NCBI GenBank assembly: GCA_021154885.1
Contig: JAJKHS010000022.1
Span: 43,433-107,432, forward strand
Direction: 5' to 3'
Source: Thermoanaerobaculum sp.
GTDB taxonomy: Bacteria > Acidobacteriota > Thermoanaerobaculia > Multivoradales > UBA5704
Length of the DNA: 64,000 nt
Shown: positions 34,269 through 43,325 of the stretch, in pieces
Position numbering within the stretch: the stretch's first letter is position 1
How the letters are laid out: every line of letters begins with the position of its first letter
Translations under genes and position numbers: made by a program
The notes under the pieces: generated by a model
Told to the model about the DNA's origin: nothing
The model's input: only the letters and a program-made list of their open reading frames with translations
Database searches by the model: none

Positions 34269-35381
34269 CTATTCGGCGCTCACCTCAGCTCCACCCGGTT
34301 CCGGCGTCGCTTCCGAGCCGGCCGGGCGTTCGAGGGTCTGACTCGGCTTTTTCTCGCCCCCGAAGACCGGCAGGTCGCCGGTCGGCACCAAGACTTCGAA
34401 GGTCCCGTCCTCGTGACAGGGCACGAGCGCTCCGGGCTTCCAGCCTTCGAGGTTGGGGCGGAGAGTTTCGAGGTCCGAGCGGCTGATCTGATCCAGGAAG
34501 GAGCGGAGCGCGCTCTTGTATGCGATGGCGCGCGCCTTGATCCTCTCTTCGGACTCCAGGGTGAACGCCGTGACGGGACGAAAACGATTCTTCGCCGCCA
34601 GGCCCAGAATGGCGTGGTGGACCAGCTCAAAAGCCAGGTAGTCCGCCCGGGTCCTGGGCTTCATCTCACGGTCCAGGGCCTGGATCTCTCCTCGCGCTCC
34701 GGGATTCCCCTTGAGCAGCCGCGGGTAGGCCCGGTCCCAGAGAACCTTGATCACGCGCATTTTCGAGAGCCCGGCCACCGAGTCTTCGGTGCCGAACAGG
34801 CTGGCGCAGAGAAAGTCGAAGACCTCCTCGCGCAACACCTCCGGAAATGGAAACCTGTAAAGGAAGTCAAAGGAGAGCTGCCGGACGAGTTGATCCTCGA
34901 AGCCGTCGCGAGAGAAGACGCGGGTTACGCACAGGTCGAACAGATCGTGCGCCGCCGGATCCATCGCCTGCCTCAGCTCTTCGATACGCTTGTTGAGTGG
35001 GTCCGGCTGGATCTCGGGGGCCCTGCGGAAGCGAGCCTCGATGTGTTTGACGACGAGAGTCGTGGCCTTGAGGGACTCGCCGCACTTGAGCACCTCGGGG
35101 ATCAGGGGGAAGAAGTCGAAGTGCGGGGGATTGACGCCGATCACTTCGAGGAACGCCATGGGCGAGAGCTCCAGAGCCGGCAGGCCTTCCCCGGGTCCGA
35201 GGCCGAGGTGTCTGACGGAGGCGCGGAAGCCCGCGAGGGCCGCCTCTCCGCCGGGGGCGGTGAGCCGGCGGAACAAGCGGCTGTCGAGCAGGTAGCGGAA
35301 AGGGGCTTCGCGCCGGCGCCGCCGCTTGGGGCGGAGCCAGGCCAGCGGGCGGCTCGTGTCCGGTGCCCTCAGGTCAGACAC
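34269..35381 (-). CDS. Uncharacterized protein
   Basis: 370 residues from the GTG at 35381, which has GGAGGG 5 nt upstream. A GTG at 35396 would add five residues. The sequence is mostly helical with a basic start (LRPKRRRRREAPFRYLLDSR) and no signal peptide or membrane segment. No catalytic motif is recognised. The C-terminus is low-complexity and acidic (ATPEPGGAEVSAE). It stands alone between the sulfite oxidase gene and a small membrane-protein gene. Confidence 0.72.
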   Translation of the reverse strand: MSDLRAPDTSRPLAWLRPKRRRRREAPFRYLLDSRLFRRLTAPGGEAALAGFRASVRHLGLGPGEGLPALELSPMAFLEVIGVNPPHFDFFPLIPEVLKCGESLKATTLVVKHIEARFRRAPEIQPDPLNKRIEELRQAMDPAAHDLFDLCVTRVFSRDGFEDQLVRQLSFDFLYRFPFPEVLREEVFDFLCASLFGTEDSVAGLSKMRVIKVLWDRAYPRLLKGNPGARGEIQALDREMKPRTRADYLAFELVHHAILGLAAKNRFRPVTAFTLESEERIKARAIAYKSALRSFLDQISRSDLETLRPNLEGWKPGALVPCHEDGTFEVLVPTGDLPVFGGEKKPSQTLERPAGSEATPEPGGAEVSAE

Positions 35382-35396
35382 ATGCCCTCCCTGCAC

Positions 35397-35574
35397 CCTG
35401 TTCAGAGGCTTGACGCATTTCGGCGGGATTGTACCGCTCCCGAGGGAGCGGGACGGCCGTGTGGCGGTGGTCGTCGCGGCGGCGGCCCGGCTCAGGGTCC
35501 GGAGATCTGAGGGAGGTGGGGGCGAAGGGAGCTTCGCCGCCTCGCTCGGGGCTCAGACATGCCCCGTGACAGGC
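35397..35574. other. Non-coding spacer
   Basis: About 180 bp of GC-rich sequence downstream of the small membrane-protein gene and upstream of the uncharacterized gene. I see no gene or structured repeat. Confidence 0.35.
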
Positions 35575-35742
35575 TCAGTCCTCGTCGAGCCAGGCGCGGA
35601 TGGGGTTGACCCCCTGGCGGCGCAGCACGCGCATACGCATCCGGTGCTGGCGGGCCCAGCGCAGGAGGTGCGCTCCCCACTGCTGCTCCATCATGAAACC
35701 GGTCACGGCCCCGAACATCAGCATTCCAACGAAAGTGACCAT
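35575..35742 (-). CDS. Small single-span membrane protein, 55 residues
   Basis: 55 residues from the ATG at 35742, with GGAG 9 nt upstream and an upstream in-frame stop that rules out a longer start. It begins with a hydrophobic helix (MVTFVGMLMFGAVTGFMMEQ), followed by a basic, amphipathic tail (RWARQHRMRMRVLRRQGVNP) and an acidic end (LDED). The pattern is that of a membrane-anchored small protein with a cytoplasmic basic tail. It is divergent from recQ. No homolog is recognised. Confidence 0.55.
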   Translation of the reverse strand: MVTFVGMLMFGAVTGFMMEQQWGAHLLRWARQHRMRMRVLRRQGVNPIRAWLDED

Positions 35743-35967
35743 CGCGTTCTACTCCATGTAGAAAATAATCCTTCGACTCGTCCTCCCCCGCGCTGGGAGA
35801 CTTCCCCAGGGGGGTAGTGCAAGTCCTACCTGTTCCCCTTCGCCAATTTGTAGAACAAGTGTAGCCGGGAAAGGGCCGATCGTCAACGGTTCAAAGCGCG
35901 CGCCCGAGAAACCCAGCGGCACGACCCTTGCTCTCAGTCGCTCAGGTTTTCCGAGGAAGGGGCTCCC
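35743..35967. other. Divergent intergenic region before recQ
   Basis: 225 bp holding the leader of the small membrane-protein gene (minus) and of recQ (plus). The AT-rich GAAAATAATCC near 35760 may contain a minus-strand -10. No other feature is supported. Confidence 0.35.
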
Positions 35968-37650
35968 ATGGCAGAAACCGTTCAGCTTTCGACTCTCCGG
36001 CGCACTCTGCGCCGTACCTTTGGCTTCAAGGCGCTCCGCGAGGGGCAGGAGGAGGTCATCCGCTCGGTCCTGGCAGGCAAGGACACCCTGGCCATCATGC
36101 CGACCGGGGCCGGCAAATCGCTCTGTTACCAGCTCCCCGGGTCGGAGCTGCCGGGGATGACGGTGATCGTTTCCCCCCTCATCTCGCTGATGAAGGACCA
36201 GGTGGACAAGCTCCAGGAGCTGGGCATGGACGCCGCCCAGGTCAACAGCACGCTCACTCCGGGAGAGGAGAGCGAGGTGCTGGAGGAGATCCGCAAGGAG
36301 CAGCGGGACTTCGTCTTCGTCACCCCGGAGCGCCTGGCCCAGCCGGAATTCCTGGAGACGCTGCGCAGCAACCGGATCGAGCTCTTCGTGATCGACGAGG
36401 CGCACTGCATCTCCCAGTGGGGACACGACTTCCGCCCCTCCTACCTGCTGCTCCGAGAGGCCCTGGCGGCGTTGGGAGACCCGCCTGTCCTGGCTCTCAC
36501 GGCCACGGCGACGCCCGAGGTGGTGGACGACATCCGCCACCAGCTCGGCCGCGAGGAGATGGAGGTGATCGACATCGGCGTCTACCGGGAGAACCTCCGC
36601 TTCGAGGTGATCCCCACGCCGCGGGAGGAGTCGAAGCGGGAGACCCTGGGCCGCCTGCTCGGGGAGATGGCGGGGACGGGCATCGTCTACGTCTCCACCA
36701 TCAAGGACTGCGAGGCAATGACCGACCACCTCGACAGCCTGGGGTTCAAGGTGGCCCGTTACCACGGCCGTCTCGGCGCCCGCGAGCGCAAGCGCAACCA
36801 GGAGCGCTTCATGGCCGGCGACCTTCAGGTGATCGTCGCCACCAACGCCTTCGGCATGGGCATCGACAAGCCGGACATTCGGTTCGTGATTCACTACAAC
36901 CTGCCGGGGACGCTGGAGTCCTACTACCAGGAGGCGGGGCGCGCCGGCCGCGACGGCGAGCCGGCCCGGTGCATCCTCTTCTATCAGCAGGAGGACCGCA
37001 ACACCCAGATCTTCTTTCTCAACGGGCGCTACCCGAAGCGGGAGCACTTCGCCGCGGTCTACAAGGCCCTGGAGCGCCTGGGCGCCGAGCGTCAGGAGCA
37101 CAGCCCCGGCGAGGTCCACCAGCGGGCGTCGAGCGTGGCCCTGGGCAAGGTGCGGGTGGTGCTCGCCACCATGAAGGACCTGGAGATGGTGGCCGAGCCC
37201 GAGCCCGGGCTCTACCTCCTGGTCCGCACCGGCCTCTCGCCCGAGGAGCTGGACGAGGTGGCCGCTCGCTACGAGCGGCGGGCGGAGACCGATCGCGACA
37301 AGCTGCGGCGCATGGTGCTCTACGCCCAGACGGCCCTGTGTCGCTGGAAGGCCGTCCTCGACTACTTCGGCGAGGAGCCCGAGTGGACTCGTTGCGGCCA
37401 CTGCGACAACTGCTCCAAGCCCATCCGCGAGCTGTCGGCGCCGCCCCCCGCCGAGCTGCCGGTCCGCCCCCAGACGGCCACCGAGGTGCTGCCATTACCA
37501 CCCCTCGTGGGCGACCGCAAGCCGGAGGCCCTGCAGCCGGGGGACTCCGTGACCCTCTCCATCTTCGGCGCCGGGCAGGTGCGGTCGGTGGAGAGCCGGA
37601 GCCTGGTGATCACCTTTGGGGACGGGGAGACGCGGGAGTTCAGGATGTAG
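35968..37650 (+). CDS. RecQ-family ATP-dependent DNA helicase
   Basis: 560 residues from the ATG at 35968. Helicase motifs run in order: motif I MPTGAGKS (44-51), motif II IDEAHCISQWGHDFRP, motif III LALTATATPEV, motif V VATNAFGMGIDKPD and motif VI YYQEAGRAGRDGEP. A zinc-binding domain follows (CRWKAVLDYFGEEPEWTRCGHCDNC), and the C-terminus is a short beta domain instead of an HRDC domain. RecQ unwinds recombination and repair intermediates. It is convergent with the glycosyltransferase operon. Confidence 0.93.
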   Translation: MAETVQLSTLRRTLRRTFGFKALREGQEEVIRSVLAGKDTLAIMPTGAGKSLCYQLPGSELPGMTVIVSPLISLMKDQVDKLQELGMDAAQVNSTLTPGEESEVLEEIRKEQRDFVFVTPERLAQPEFLETLRSNRIELFVIDEAHCISQWGHDFRPSYLLLREALAALGDPPVLALTATATPEVVDDIRHQLGREEMEVIDIGVYRENLRFEVIPTPREESKRETLGRLLGEMAGTGIVYVSTIKDCEAMTDHLDSLGFKVARYHGRLGARERKRNQERFMAGDLQVIVATNAFGMGIDKPDIRFVIHYNLPGTLESYYQEAGRAGRDGEPARCILFYQQEDRNTQIFFLNGRYPKREHFAAVYKALERLGAERQEHSPGEVHQRASSVALGKVRVVLATMKDLEMVAEPEPGLYLLVRTGLSPEELDEVAARYERRAETDRDKLRRMVLYAQTALCRWKAVLDYFGEEPEWTRCGHCDNCSKPIRELSAPPPAELPVRPQTATEVLPLPPLVGDRKPEALQPGDSVTLSIFGAGQVRSVESRSLVITFGDGETREFRM

Positions 37651-37734
37651 GAGGTATCCTTCTCCCCAAGGAGACCCTCGCAGGGTCCCGCGGATAACTG
37701 AACGTGCGCGTCGCCCTGGCCCTGGCGGAGCGCC

Positions 37735-38886
37735 TCACCCCGCCATCGCCCGCCCGCATGCCGCCTCGATCTGCCGGGCGATCTCATCCCAGTCGTACCC
37801 CGCGGCGCGGGCGAGGGCGTTGGCGCGGAGGCGAGACCATTCGGCGGCGTCGGTCAGCAGGCGTTCCAGGGCGCGGGCCAGGGCCGCGGGCTCGGGAGCG
37901 GTGCAGATCCCCTCGATCCCATCCCGCACCAGCTCGGGGACGGCGCTCTCGGAGGACTCGCAGTAGACGACCGGCAGGCCGGCCGCCATGGCTTCCAGGG
38001 GGAAGAGACCGAAGCCCTCCCGCTCCGAGGGCTGGACGGCCACGCGGGCACGGCCGAGGTTCGACCAGACCTCGTCGTAGGTCTCCACGTGGCCGCGGAA
38101 GTCCACCCGGTCTGCGATCCCCAGCTCCTCTGCCAGGCGCACCAGCGTCTCGCGGTAGGGACCGTCGCCGAAGACGGTGAGCAGCACGCCGGGGTGACGC
38201 TCCTTGAGCAGCGCCACGGCCCGCAGCAGGAGGTCGATCCGCTTCTCCCGCAGCAGCCGGCCGGCGTAGACCAGGGACGGCCCTTCGCCGTGGCGGGGCG
38301 CGTCCACGCCGGCGGCGCGCTGCACCTGGTCGACGTGGATGCCGCAGGCCACCAGCTCGACGCCGCGATGGCCGCGATGGCTCGCCAAGCGGTCGCGGGT
38401 AAGCCGGCTGGTAGCGGTGACGACAGTGCCGAGCTGCCCGGTGAGCCACTCGATGGCCTGGTAGACCGGGGCCTTGAGGCGGCCGACGTAGCCCTTCCAG
38501 TAGTCCCCCCAGTACTCGTACCAGGTCACCAGCAGCGGCTTGCCCGCCAGGGCGCACTTCAGGGCCAGGGGGAAGATGTGGACGTAGGGCATGTTCGCCG
38601 TCTCGACCACGTCGTAGCCGGAGACGTCCAGCCGCGGGACGGTGAGGGCGAAGCGGATGGCCTGCCGGGTGCTGCGCTGGCCGGCGGCATTGGTGAGACT
38701 CTCGCGCTCGCCGAGCGAGAGGACGCGCACGCCCGGCGGGTCCGGCGACGGCCGGGCCTTGCGGAAGCCGGCCATCGTCACCTCGTGGCCGCGGCGGGCG
38801 AGGGCGATGGCCAGCTCGTGGTTGCGGCTCTCGACCCCGCCCAGGAAGTCGGGGTAGACGGCCTCGTACAAAAGAAGAATCTTCAA
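37735..38886 (-). CDS. Glycosyltransferase family 4 (GT-B)
   Basis: 383 residues. GT-B fold: N-terminal MKILLLYEAVYPDFLGGVES with GGVE loop, and C-terminal RLLREKRIDLLLRAVALL, VFGDGPYRETL, and VQPSEREGFGLFPLEAMAAGLPVV with the conserved EGFG..LEAMA nucleotide-sugar site. It would transfer a sugar from a nucleotide donor to a polysaccharide or lipid acceptor. Only one base separates it from the GT2 gene upstream in the same operon. Confidence 0.92.
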   Translation of the reverse strand: MKILLLYEAVYPDFLGGVESRNHELAIALARRGHEVTMAGFRKARPSPDPPGVRVLSLGERESLTNAAGQRSTRQAIRFALTVPRLDVSGYDVVETANMPYVHIFPLALKCALAGKPLLVTWYEYWGDYWKGYVGRLKAPVYQAIEWLTGQLGTVVTATSRLTRDRLASHRGHRGVELVACGIHVDQVQRAAGVDAPRHGEGPSLVYAGRLLREKRIDLLLRAVALLKERHPGVLLTVFGDGPYRETLVRLAEELGIADRVDFRGHVETYDEVWSNLGRARVAVQPSEREGFGLFPLEAMAAGLPVVYCESSESAVPELVRDGIEGICTAPEPAALARALERLLTDAAEWSRLRANALARAAGYDWDEIARQIEAACGRAMAG

Positions 38887-38887
38887 G

Positions 38888-39841
38888 CTACTTCCAGGGG
38901 ATCAGCGAGGCGATCTCGGCCGAGCGGCGGTTGATCGTCGAGAGGAGCACGCCGCAGGTGAGGCACAGGGCCGCCAGGATGAACAGCGCCGCCGATAGCA
39001 CGGCCAGCGGCAGGCGCGGCACCAGGCCCGTGGTCAGGAACTCGGCGATCACCACGCCGCCGCCGGCGAGCGACAGCACCAGGAAGAACACCGCCAGCAG
39101 GCCGAAGAAGGTCAGCGGCTTGTAGTCGCGGAAGAAGGTGAAGATGGCCATCAGGATGCGGTAGCCGTCGCGGTAGGTGTGGAGCTTGCTCGGGTTCTCC
39201 CTGGGGCGGGCGCGGTAGCGCACCGGCACCTCGGCCACGGGGAAGCGCTGCACCGTGGCCTGGAGCGACAGCTCGGCCTCCACCTCGAACCCCTGGGCGA
39301 TCAGCGGCGTGGACTCGAGGAAACGGCGGGTGATCACCCGGTAGCCGGAGAAGAGGTCCCGAGTGCGGACGCCGAAGAGGAGGCGGACCAGGAAGATGAA
39401 AAGCCAGTTGCCGAACGAGTGGCCGGCGCGGAAGGCCCCATCCTCGAACTCCTGGAGGCGGGTGCCGATCACCATCTCGGCGCCGGCCTCGGCAGCGGCG
39501 AGGAGCTTTGGCGCATCGTCGGCGGGGTAGGTGTCGTCCCCGTCCACCATGATCAGGTAGTCGGCGCCGGCGGCGCGCGCCTGGCGAAAGCCGGTCAGCA
39601 GGGCGAACCCCTTGCCGGGACGCGGCTCGCGGATCACCTCGGCGCCGGCCGCCCGGGCGATCTCCGCGGTGCGGTCGCGCGAGGCGTTGTCCACCACCAG
39701 GATGCGGGCGGCCGGAAGGGCGGCCCGGAAGTCCGCCACCACCTTCCCCACCGTCAGCTCCTCGTTGTGACAGGGGACGACGACGGCGACGCGGGCGGAG
39801 CCGGGTGGTTGCCGATTATTACCGAGAATGTTATCGCCCAT
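38888..39841 (-). CDS. Glycosyltransferase family 2, polyprenyl-phosphate sugar transferase type
   Basis: 317 residues. The GT-A domain begins ARVAVVVPCHNEELTVGKVV, with the DDT of VDGDDTYPADDAP as metal/donor site. The family RDLFSGYRVITRRFL segment follows, and two C-terminal membrane helices after DYKPLTFF. It resembles dolichol/polyprenyl-phosphate mannose or glucose synthases. It overlaps the phosphoribosyltransferase gene by 11 bp and is nearly fused to the GT4 gene, forming a three-gene lipid-linked-sugar operon. Confidence 0.9.
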   Translation of the reverse strand: MGDNILGNNRQPPGSARVAVVVPCHNEELTVGKVVADFRAALPAARILVVDNASRDRTAEIARAAGAEVIREPRPGKGFALLTGFRQARAAGADYLIMVDGDDTYPADDAPKLLAAAEAGAEMVIGTRLQEFEDGAFRAGHSFGNWLFIFLVRLLFGVRTRDLFSGYRVITRRFLESTPLIAQGFEVEAELSLQATVQRFPVAEVPVRYRARPRENPSKLHTYRDGYRILMAIFTFFRDYKPLTFFGLLAVFFLVLSLAGGGVVIAEFLTTGLVPRLPLAVLSAALFILAALCLTCGVLLSTINRRSAEIASLIPWK

Positions 39842-40700
39842 AAACGATCAGCACCACAGCCACGCCCCAGAGGACCATGTTGATAAGGAACGGCGGGTCG
39901 CGCAGGATCGCCTCCGTGGGGTTGCTCTCTCCCGGCCGCTGGTACATCAGATAGAGATAACGGAAGATCCCGTAAAGCACCAGCGGAATCGAGAAGACCA
40001 GGTTCTGCGTGTGATATTTCGCCACCGTCTCGGGGGCCACCGCGTAGAGAGCATAGGACACTACCGAGGACGCGGTGACGACATTGATCATCTGATCCAG
40101 GAAGGCTGGGCTGTAGTGGTCGAGCACCGGCCGCTGGCTGGAGGCCTCGCCGGCGAGCAGGGTGATCTCGTGCCGGCGCTTGGAGAAGGCCAGGAAGAGG
40201 GCGAGGAAGATGGTGCACAGGAACAGCCACCGCGAGACCTCGACCCCCATCGCCTGGGCGCCCGCCTCGACCCGCAGCACGAAGCCGAGGCTGATGGACA
40301 TCACGTCCAGGATCACCATGTGCTTGAACCACAAGGTGTAGAGGACGTTGAGCAGCAGGTAGCCGAGCAGGATGAAAGCGAAGGAGCGGCCGAGCCAGAC
40401 GCCGAGGCCCAGCGCCGCGGCCGCCAGGACGGCGACGGCCGCCACCGCCGTGGAAACGCTCAGGGTGCCCGCCGCCAGGGGGCGCAGCCGCTTGAGGGGG
40501 TGGCGACGGTCCTCCTCGCGGTCGCGCAGGTCGTTGACCAAGTAGACGGTGCTCGACGCGCAGCAGAAGGCCACCACCGCCAGGACGGCGCGGGTCACGG
40601 CGCCGGCCGACAGCAGCAGCCCTCCGAAGACCAGGGGAGCGAGGACGAAGAGGTTCTTGGCCCACTGCGCGGGGCGCATCGAGCGGAGGAGAGGTCGCAT
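39831..40700 (-). CDS. Decaprenyl-phosphate phosphoribosyltransferase-like UbiA family protein
   Basis: 289 residues with seven to nine membrane segments. UbiA signature NDLRDREEDRRHPLKRLRPLA supplies the aspartates that bind Mg and the substrate. The early MRPAQWAKNLFVLAPLVFGG and the SKRRHEITLL segment match decaprenyl-phosphate 5-phosphoribosyltransferases (5-phosphoribosyl-1-diphosphate donor). This enzyme starts arabinan-type polyprenyl-ribose synthesis in actinobacteria; related genes also occur in other phyla. First gene of the minus-strand operon; the sugar product in this organism is not known. Confidence 0.85.
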   Translation of the reverse strand: MRPLLRSMRPAQWAKNLFVLAPLVFGGLLLSAGAVTRAVLAVVAFCCASSTVYLVNDLRDREEDRRHPLKRLRPLAAGTLSVSTAVAAVAVLAAAALGLGVWLGRSFAFILLGYLLLNVLYTLWFKHMVILDVMSISLGFVLRVEAGAQAMGVEVSRWLFLCTIFLALFLAFSKRRHEITLLAGEASSQRPVLDHYSPAFLDQMINVVTASSVVSYALYAVAPETVAKYHTQNLVFSIPLVLYGIFRYLYLMYQRPGESNPTEAILRDPPFLINMVLWGVAVVLIVYGR

Positions 40701-40791
40701 GACGGGCGGTATTGTATGAGAGAGGACGAGGAACGCCGAAAACCCGCGGACCCTGGTACGCTTCCGGCGCTTTCACGGAACCTGACGCGGA

Positions 40792-43233
40792 ATGTCCGAG
40801 GAATCCACCAGCGGTCCGCCTCCGCCCGCCCCGCCGCCCCCCGCGGCCTCGCCGTGGCTCTATGCCGGCCCGCTGCTGCTCCTGCTGGTGCTGATCTTCC
40901 TGCCGCTCGTCCGCGGCACGGAGACGCTCATCCTGCGCGACGTCCTCAACGCCCACCTGCCCATGAAGTGGTCGCAGGCCGAGGCCATGCGCCACGGCAC
41001 CTTCCCCATCATCGATCCGTACCGGGCCGGAGGGCAGCCGCTGGCGGGGAACCTCAACGCCGCGCCGTTCTATCCAGACAACGTCCTCTATCTCCTGGGC
41101 TCCACGTTCTGGGCCTTCAACGTCCACTTCTGGCTCCACCTGATGCTGGCGCCGTTCGCCTTCCACTGGCTGGCGCGGAGCTGGGGGCTGGACCGCGAGC
41201 CGGCGTGGGCGGCGGCGGCGTGCTACACGGTCTCGGGCTTCTTCCTCTCGCACCTGAACTTCTACAACCTGGTGGCGGGGGTGGCGCTGGCGCCGGCCCT
41301 GGTGGCCGCCTGCCTGGACCTGGTGCGCCACCCCCGGCGGCGCGGCCTGCTGGCGCCCGTCGTGGCCGTCCTCTGGACACTGCTGGTGCTGGGGGGTGAT
41401 CCCCTGATGGGCATCCTCGCCTTCCTGCTCGCCGTCTCGGGGGTGGCCCTGACCTGGCGGCAACGGCCGGCGAGCTCGGGCGGCACGGCCCTCGCCCTCC
41501 TGGCCGCCGCCTTCGCCGCCGGCACGCTCATCGCCCTGCCGCAGATCGTGGAGCTCCTGCGCATCCTCCCCATCTCCTACCGGGGCTACCAGGGGTATGA
41601 CGAGAAGGTCGCCACCATCTCCAGCCTGGACCCGCGGCAGGCGGCGGAGTGGCTCCTCCCCTTCCTCTTCGGCCGGCCGGACGTCATCGACCGCGGCGCC
41701 TTCTGGGGGCTGCAGTTCTATACCGGCTTCCCGCCCTTCTACTTCTCGCTCTATCCGGGGCTCCTGACCTTCGCCCTGATCGCCGCCGCGGGCCGGCCCC
41801 GGGGGCGGGCGGCGGCCTGGGCCTGGGCCTGGATCGCTTTCGGGGTCTTCTTCTCCCTCGGGCGGTTCAACCCCGTGGCCCAGTGGCTGCTGACCTGGCA
41901 GAAGAGCCTGCGCTACCCGATCAAGCTCTGGCTCCCCGTGGCCGTGGGGGCGTCGCTCCTCTGCGGGATCGGCTTCGCCCGGCTGCGGGATGGCTCCGGG
42001 GCCGCGGAGGGGGCCCGCCGCCGGATGCGCTGGACCCTGCTCCTGCTCGGCCTCGCCTTCGCCGCGTTCTGGCTCTTCCTGAGCGCGGCGCCACGGCCGG
42101 CCGAGGCGTGGATGAGCCTGTTCATCCCCCGGCCCGCGGAGTTCATCGCCAACGAGCGGCTGCGCTGGGCCGGCCTGACGTTCCTCACCGTCCTCCTCCT
42201 CCTGGCCTTGGGGCTCGCCCTGGGGATCTCCCGCCGCTGGTGGCGGATCGGCGGCCCGCTCCTCCTCCTCCTGCACGCCGGCTCCCAGCTCTGGCTGCTG
42301 CGGCCGCTCTATCCCATGGACTCCGTGGTGCCCTACCAGAACCCGCCGCCGGCCCTGCGCTGGGTGCCGGCGAGCGTCCTGGTGGTGAACCCGGACTACA
42401 ACTATCTCTTCGGCCCCTCCCAGCTTCGCCAGGGGAAGTTCCCCGAGCCCACTTTGCGCTGGGTGGAGCGGCGCTCTTTCTACGAGCTATTCCCGTTCTC
42501 CGGCCCGCTCTGGAACCTGCGCTATGAGCTCAACACCGCGCCCGAGGGGCTGGACGCCTTCCTCTCCCGGCGCGCCCAGGGCGCGGTCAAGGGCGCGAAG
42601 ACCAACGAGGAGCGCTTCCGGCTGCTGGCGGCCTGGGGGGTCGGCCGCGTGCTCGTCGACCACCCGCTGACGCCGCCCTCGGCGCGGAGCAGACTGCTGG
42701 CCACCGTGCCGAGCTTCGGCGGCGAGCTCTACGTCTACGAGGTCCTGGACCGGGCGCCCGAAGTCTTCCTCGCCCGCCGCGTCTTCCACGAGCGCGACAT
42801 CCCCACCGCCTTTCGCCGGCTCGCCTCGCCGGAGCTCGATCCGCGCAGCGACGCCGTCCTCATGGGCAAGGCCGGGCCCCTGGAGGAGACGGGGGGCGGC
42901 ACGGCGCGCTTCCTCCGCGTCGCGCCGGAGGAGATCGAAGTCGAGGCCGAAGCCGGACCCGGCGGCGCCTTCCTGGTCCTCCAGCGGGCGAACCTCCTGT
43001 TCCTGGCCGACCTCGACGGCCGGCCCGTGCAGGTCCGCACCGCCAACGCCCACCACCTCGGCGTCCGCATCCCCGCCGGGCGCCACCGCGTCCGCTTCTG
43101 GATCGACCGCCGGCCTCTCCACCGTGCTCTTTGGGGGGCGGCGGCGGGGTTGATCGGGGTGGTGGGGCTGGGATGGTGGGGGACAAGGACAGCAAGGACT
43201 TCAGGGACTTCAGGGACAGCAGGGATTCCTTGA
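40792..43233 (+). CDS. YfhO-like polytopic membrane protein
   Basis: 813 residues. After a Pro-rich cytoplasmic start, about twelve membrane helices are visible. The first extracellular loop carries RDVLNAHLPMKWSQAEAMRHG and YRAGGQPLAGNLNAAPFYP, the pattern of YfhO/GT-C-like proteins involved in adding sugars to envelope polymers. The C-terminal third is a soluble beta domain ending in a helix. The last residues (RTARTSGTSGTAG) are encoded by the 9-bp repeat array at 43184, so the gene's 3' end has been overrun by that element. Confidence 0.8.
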   Translation: MSEESTSGPPPPAPPPPAASPWLYAGPLLLLLVLIFLPLVRGTETLILRDVLNAHLPMKWSQAEAMRHGTFPIIDPYRAGGQPLAGNLNAAPFYPDNVLYLLGSTFWAFNVHFWLHLMLAPFAFHWLARSWGLDREPAWAAAACYTVSGFFLSHLNFYNLVAGVALAPALVAACLDLVRHPRRRGLLAPVVAVLWTLLVLGGDPLMGILAFLLAVSGVALTWRQRPASSGGTALALLAAAFAAGTLIALPQIVELLRILPISYRGYQGYDEKVATISSLDPRQAAEWLLPFLFGRPDVIDRGAFWGLQFYTGFPPFYFSLYPGLLTFALIAAAGRPRGRAAAWAWAWIAFGVFFSLGRFNPVAQWLLTWQKSLRYPIKLWLPVAVGASLLCGIGFARLRDGSGAAEGARRRMRWTLLLLGLAFAAFWLFLSAAPRPAEAWMSLFIPRPAEFIANERLRWAGLTFLTVLLLLALGLALGISRRWWRIGGPLLLLLHAGSQLWLLRPLYPMDSVVPYQNPPPALRWVPASVLVVNPDYNYLFGPSQLRQGKFPEPTLRWVERRSFYELFPFSGPLWNLRYELNTAPEGLDAFLSRRAQGAVKGAKTNEERFRLLAAWGVGRVLVDHPLTPPSARSRLLATVPSFGGELYVYEVLDRAPEVFLARRVFHERDIPTAFRRLASPELDPRSDAVLMGKAGPLEETGGGTARFLRVAPEEIEVEAEAGPGGAFLVLQRANLLFLADLDGRPVQVRTANAHHLGVRIPAGRHRVRFWIDRRPLHRALWGAAAGLIGVVGLGWWGTRTARTSGTSGTAGIP

Positions 43234-43276
43234 TCTCTTCTTGTCCCTGTTGTCCCTGAAGTCCCTGCTGTCCCTG
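43184..43276. repeat. Second inverted array of 9-bp CAGGGACNN repeats
   Basis: Five units of CAGGGACNN-like sequence (43184-43228; the first two read CAAGGAC) are followed by four units of GTCCCTGNN (43243-43276) at a 9-bp period. Architecture and unit equal those at 8174-8267. The left arm overlaps the YfhO-like stop (43233); the right arm lies just before the biotin carboxylase promoter. Confidence 0.85.
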
Positions 43277-43304
43277 TTTCGCCTTCGAGGAGGTAGAGGG
43301 ACCC

Positions 43305-43313
43305 TGCTAAGAT
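43305..43313 (+). promoter_or_regulatory. Extended -10 promoter for biotin carboxylase operon
   Basis: TGCTAAGAT, an extended -10 like those at 8949 and 26089, ends 12 nt before the ATG at 43326. An AGGAGG lies upstream of the box and so cannot act as its ribosome site. Confidence 0.5.
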
Positions 43314-43325
43314 ACCCGCCCTGCC

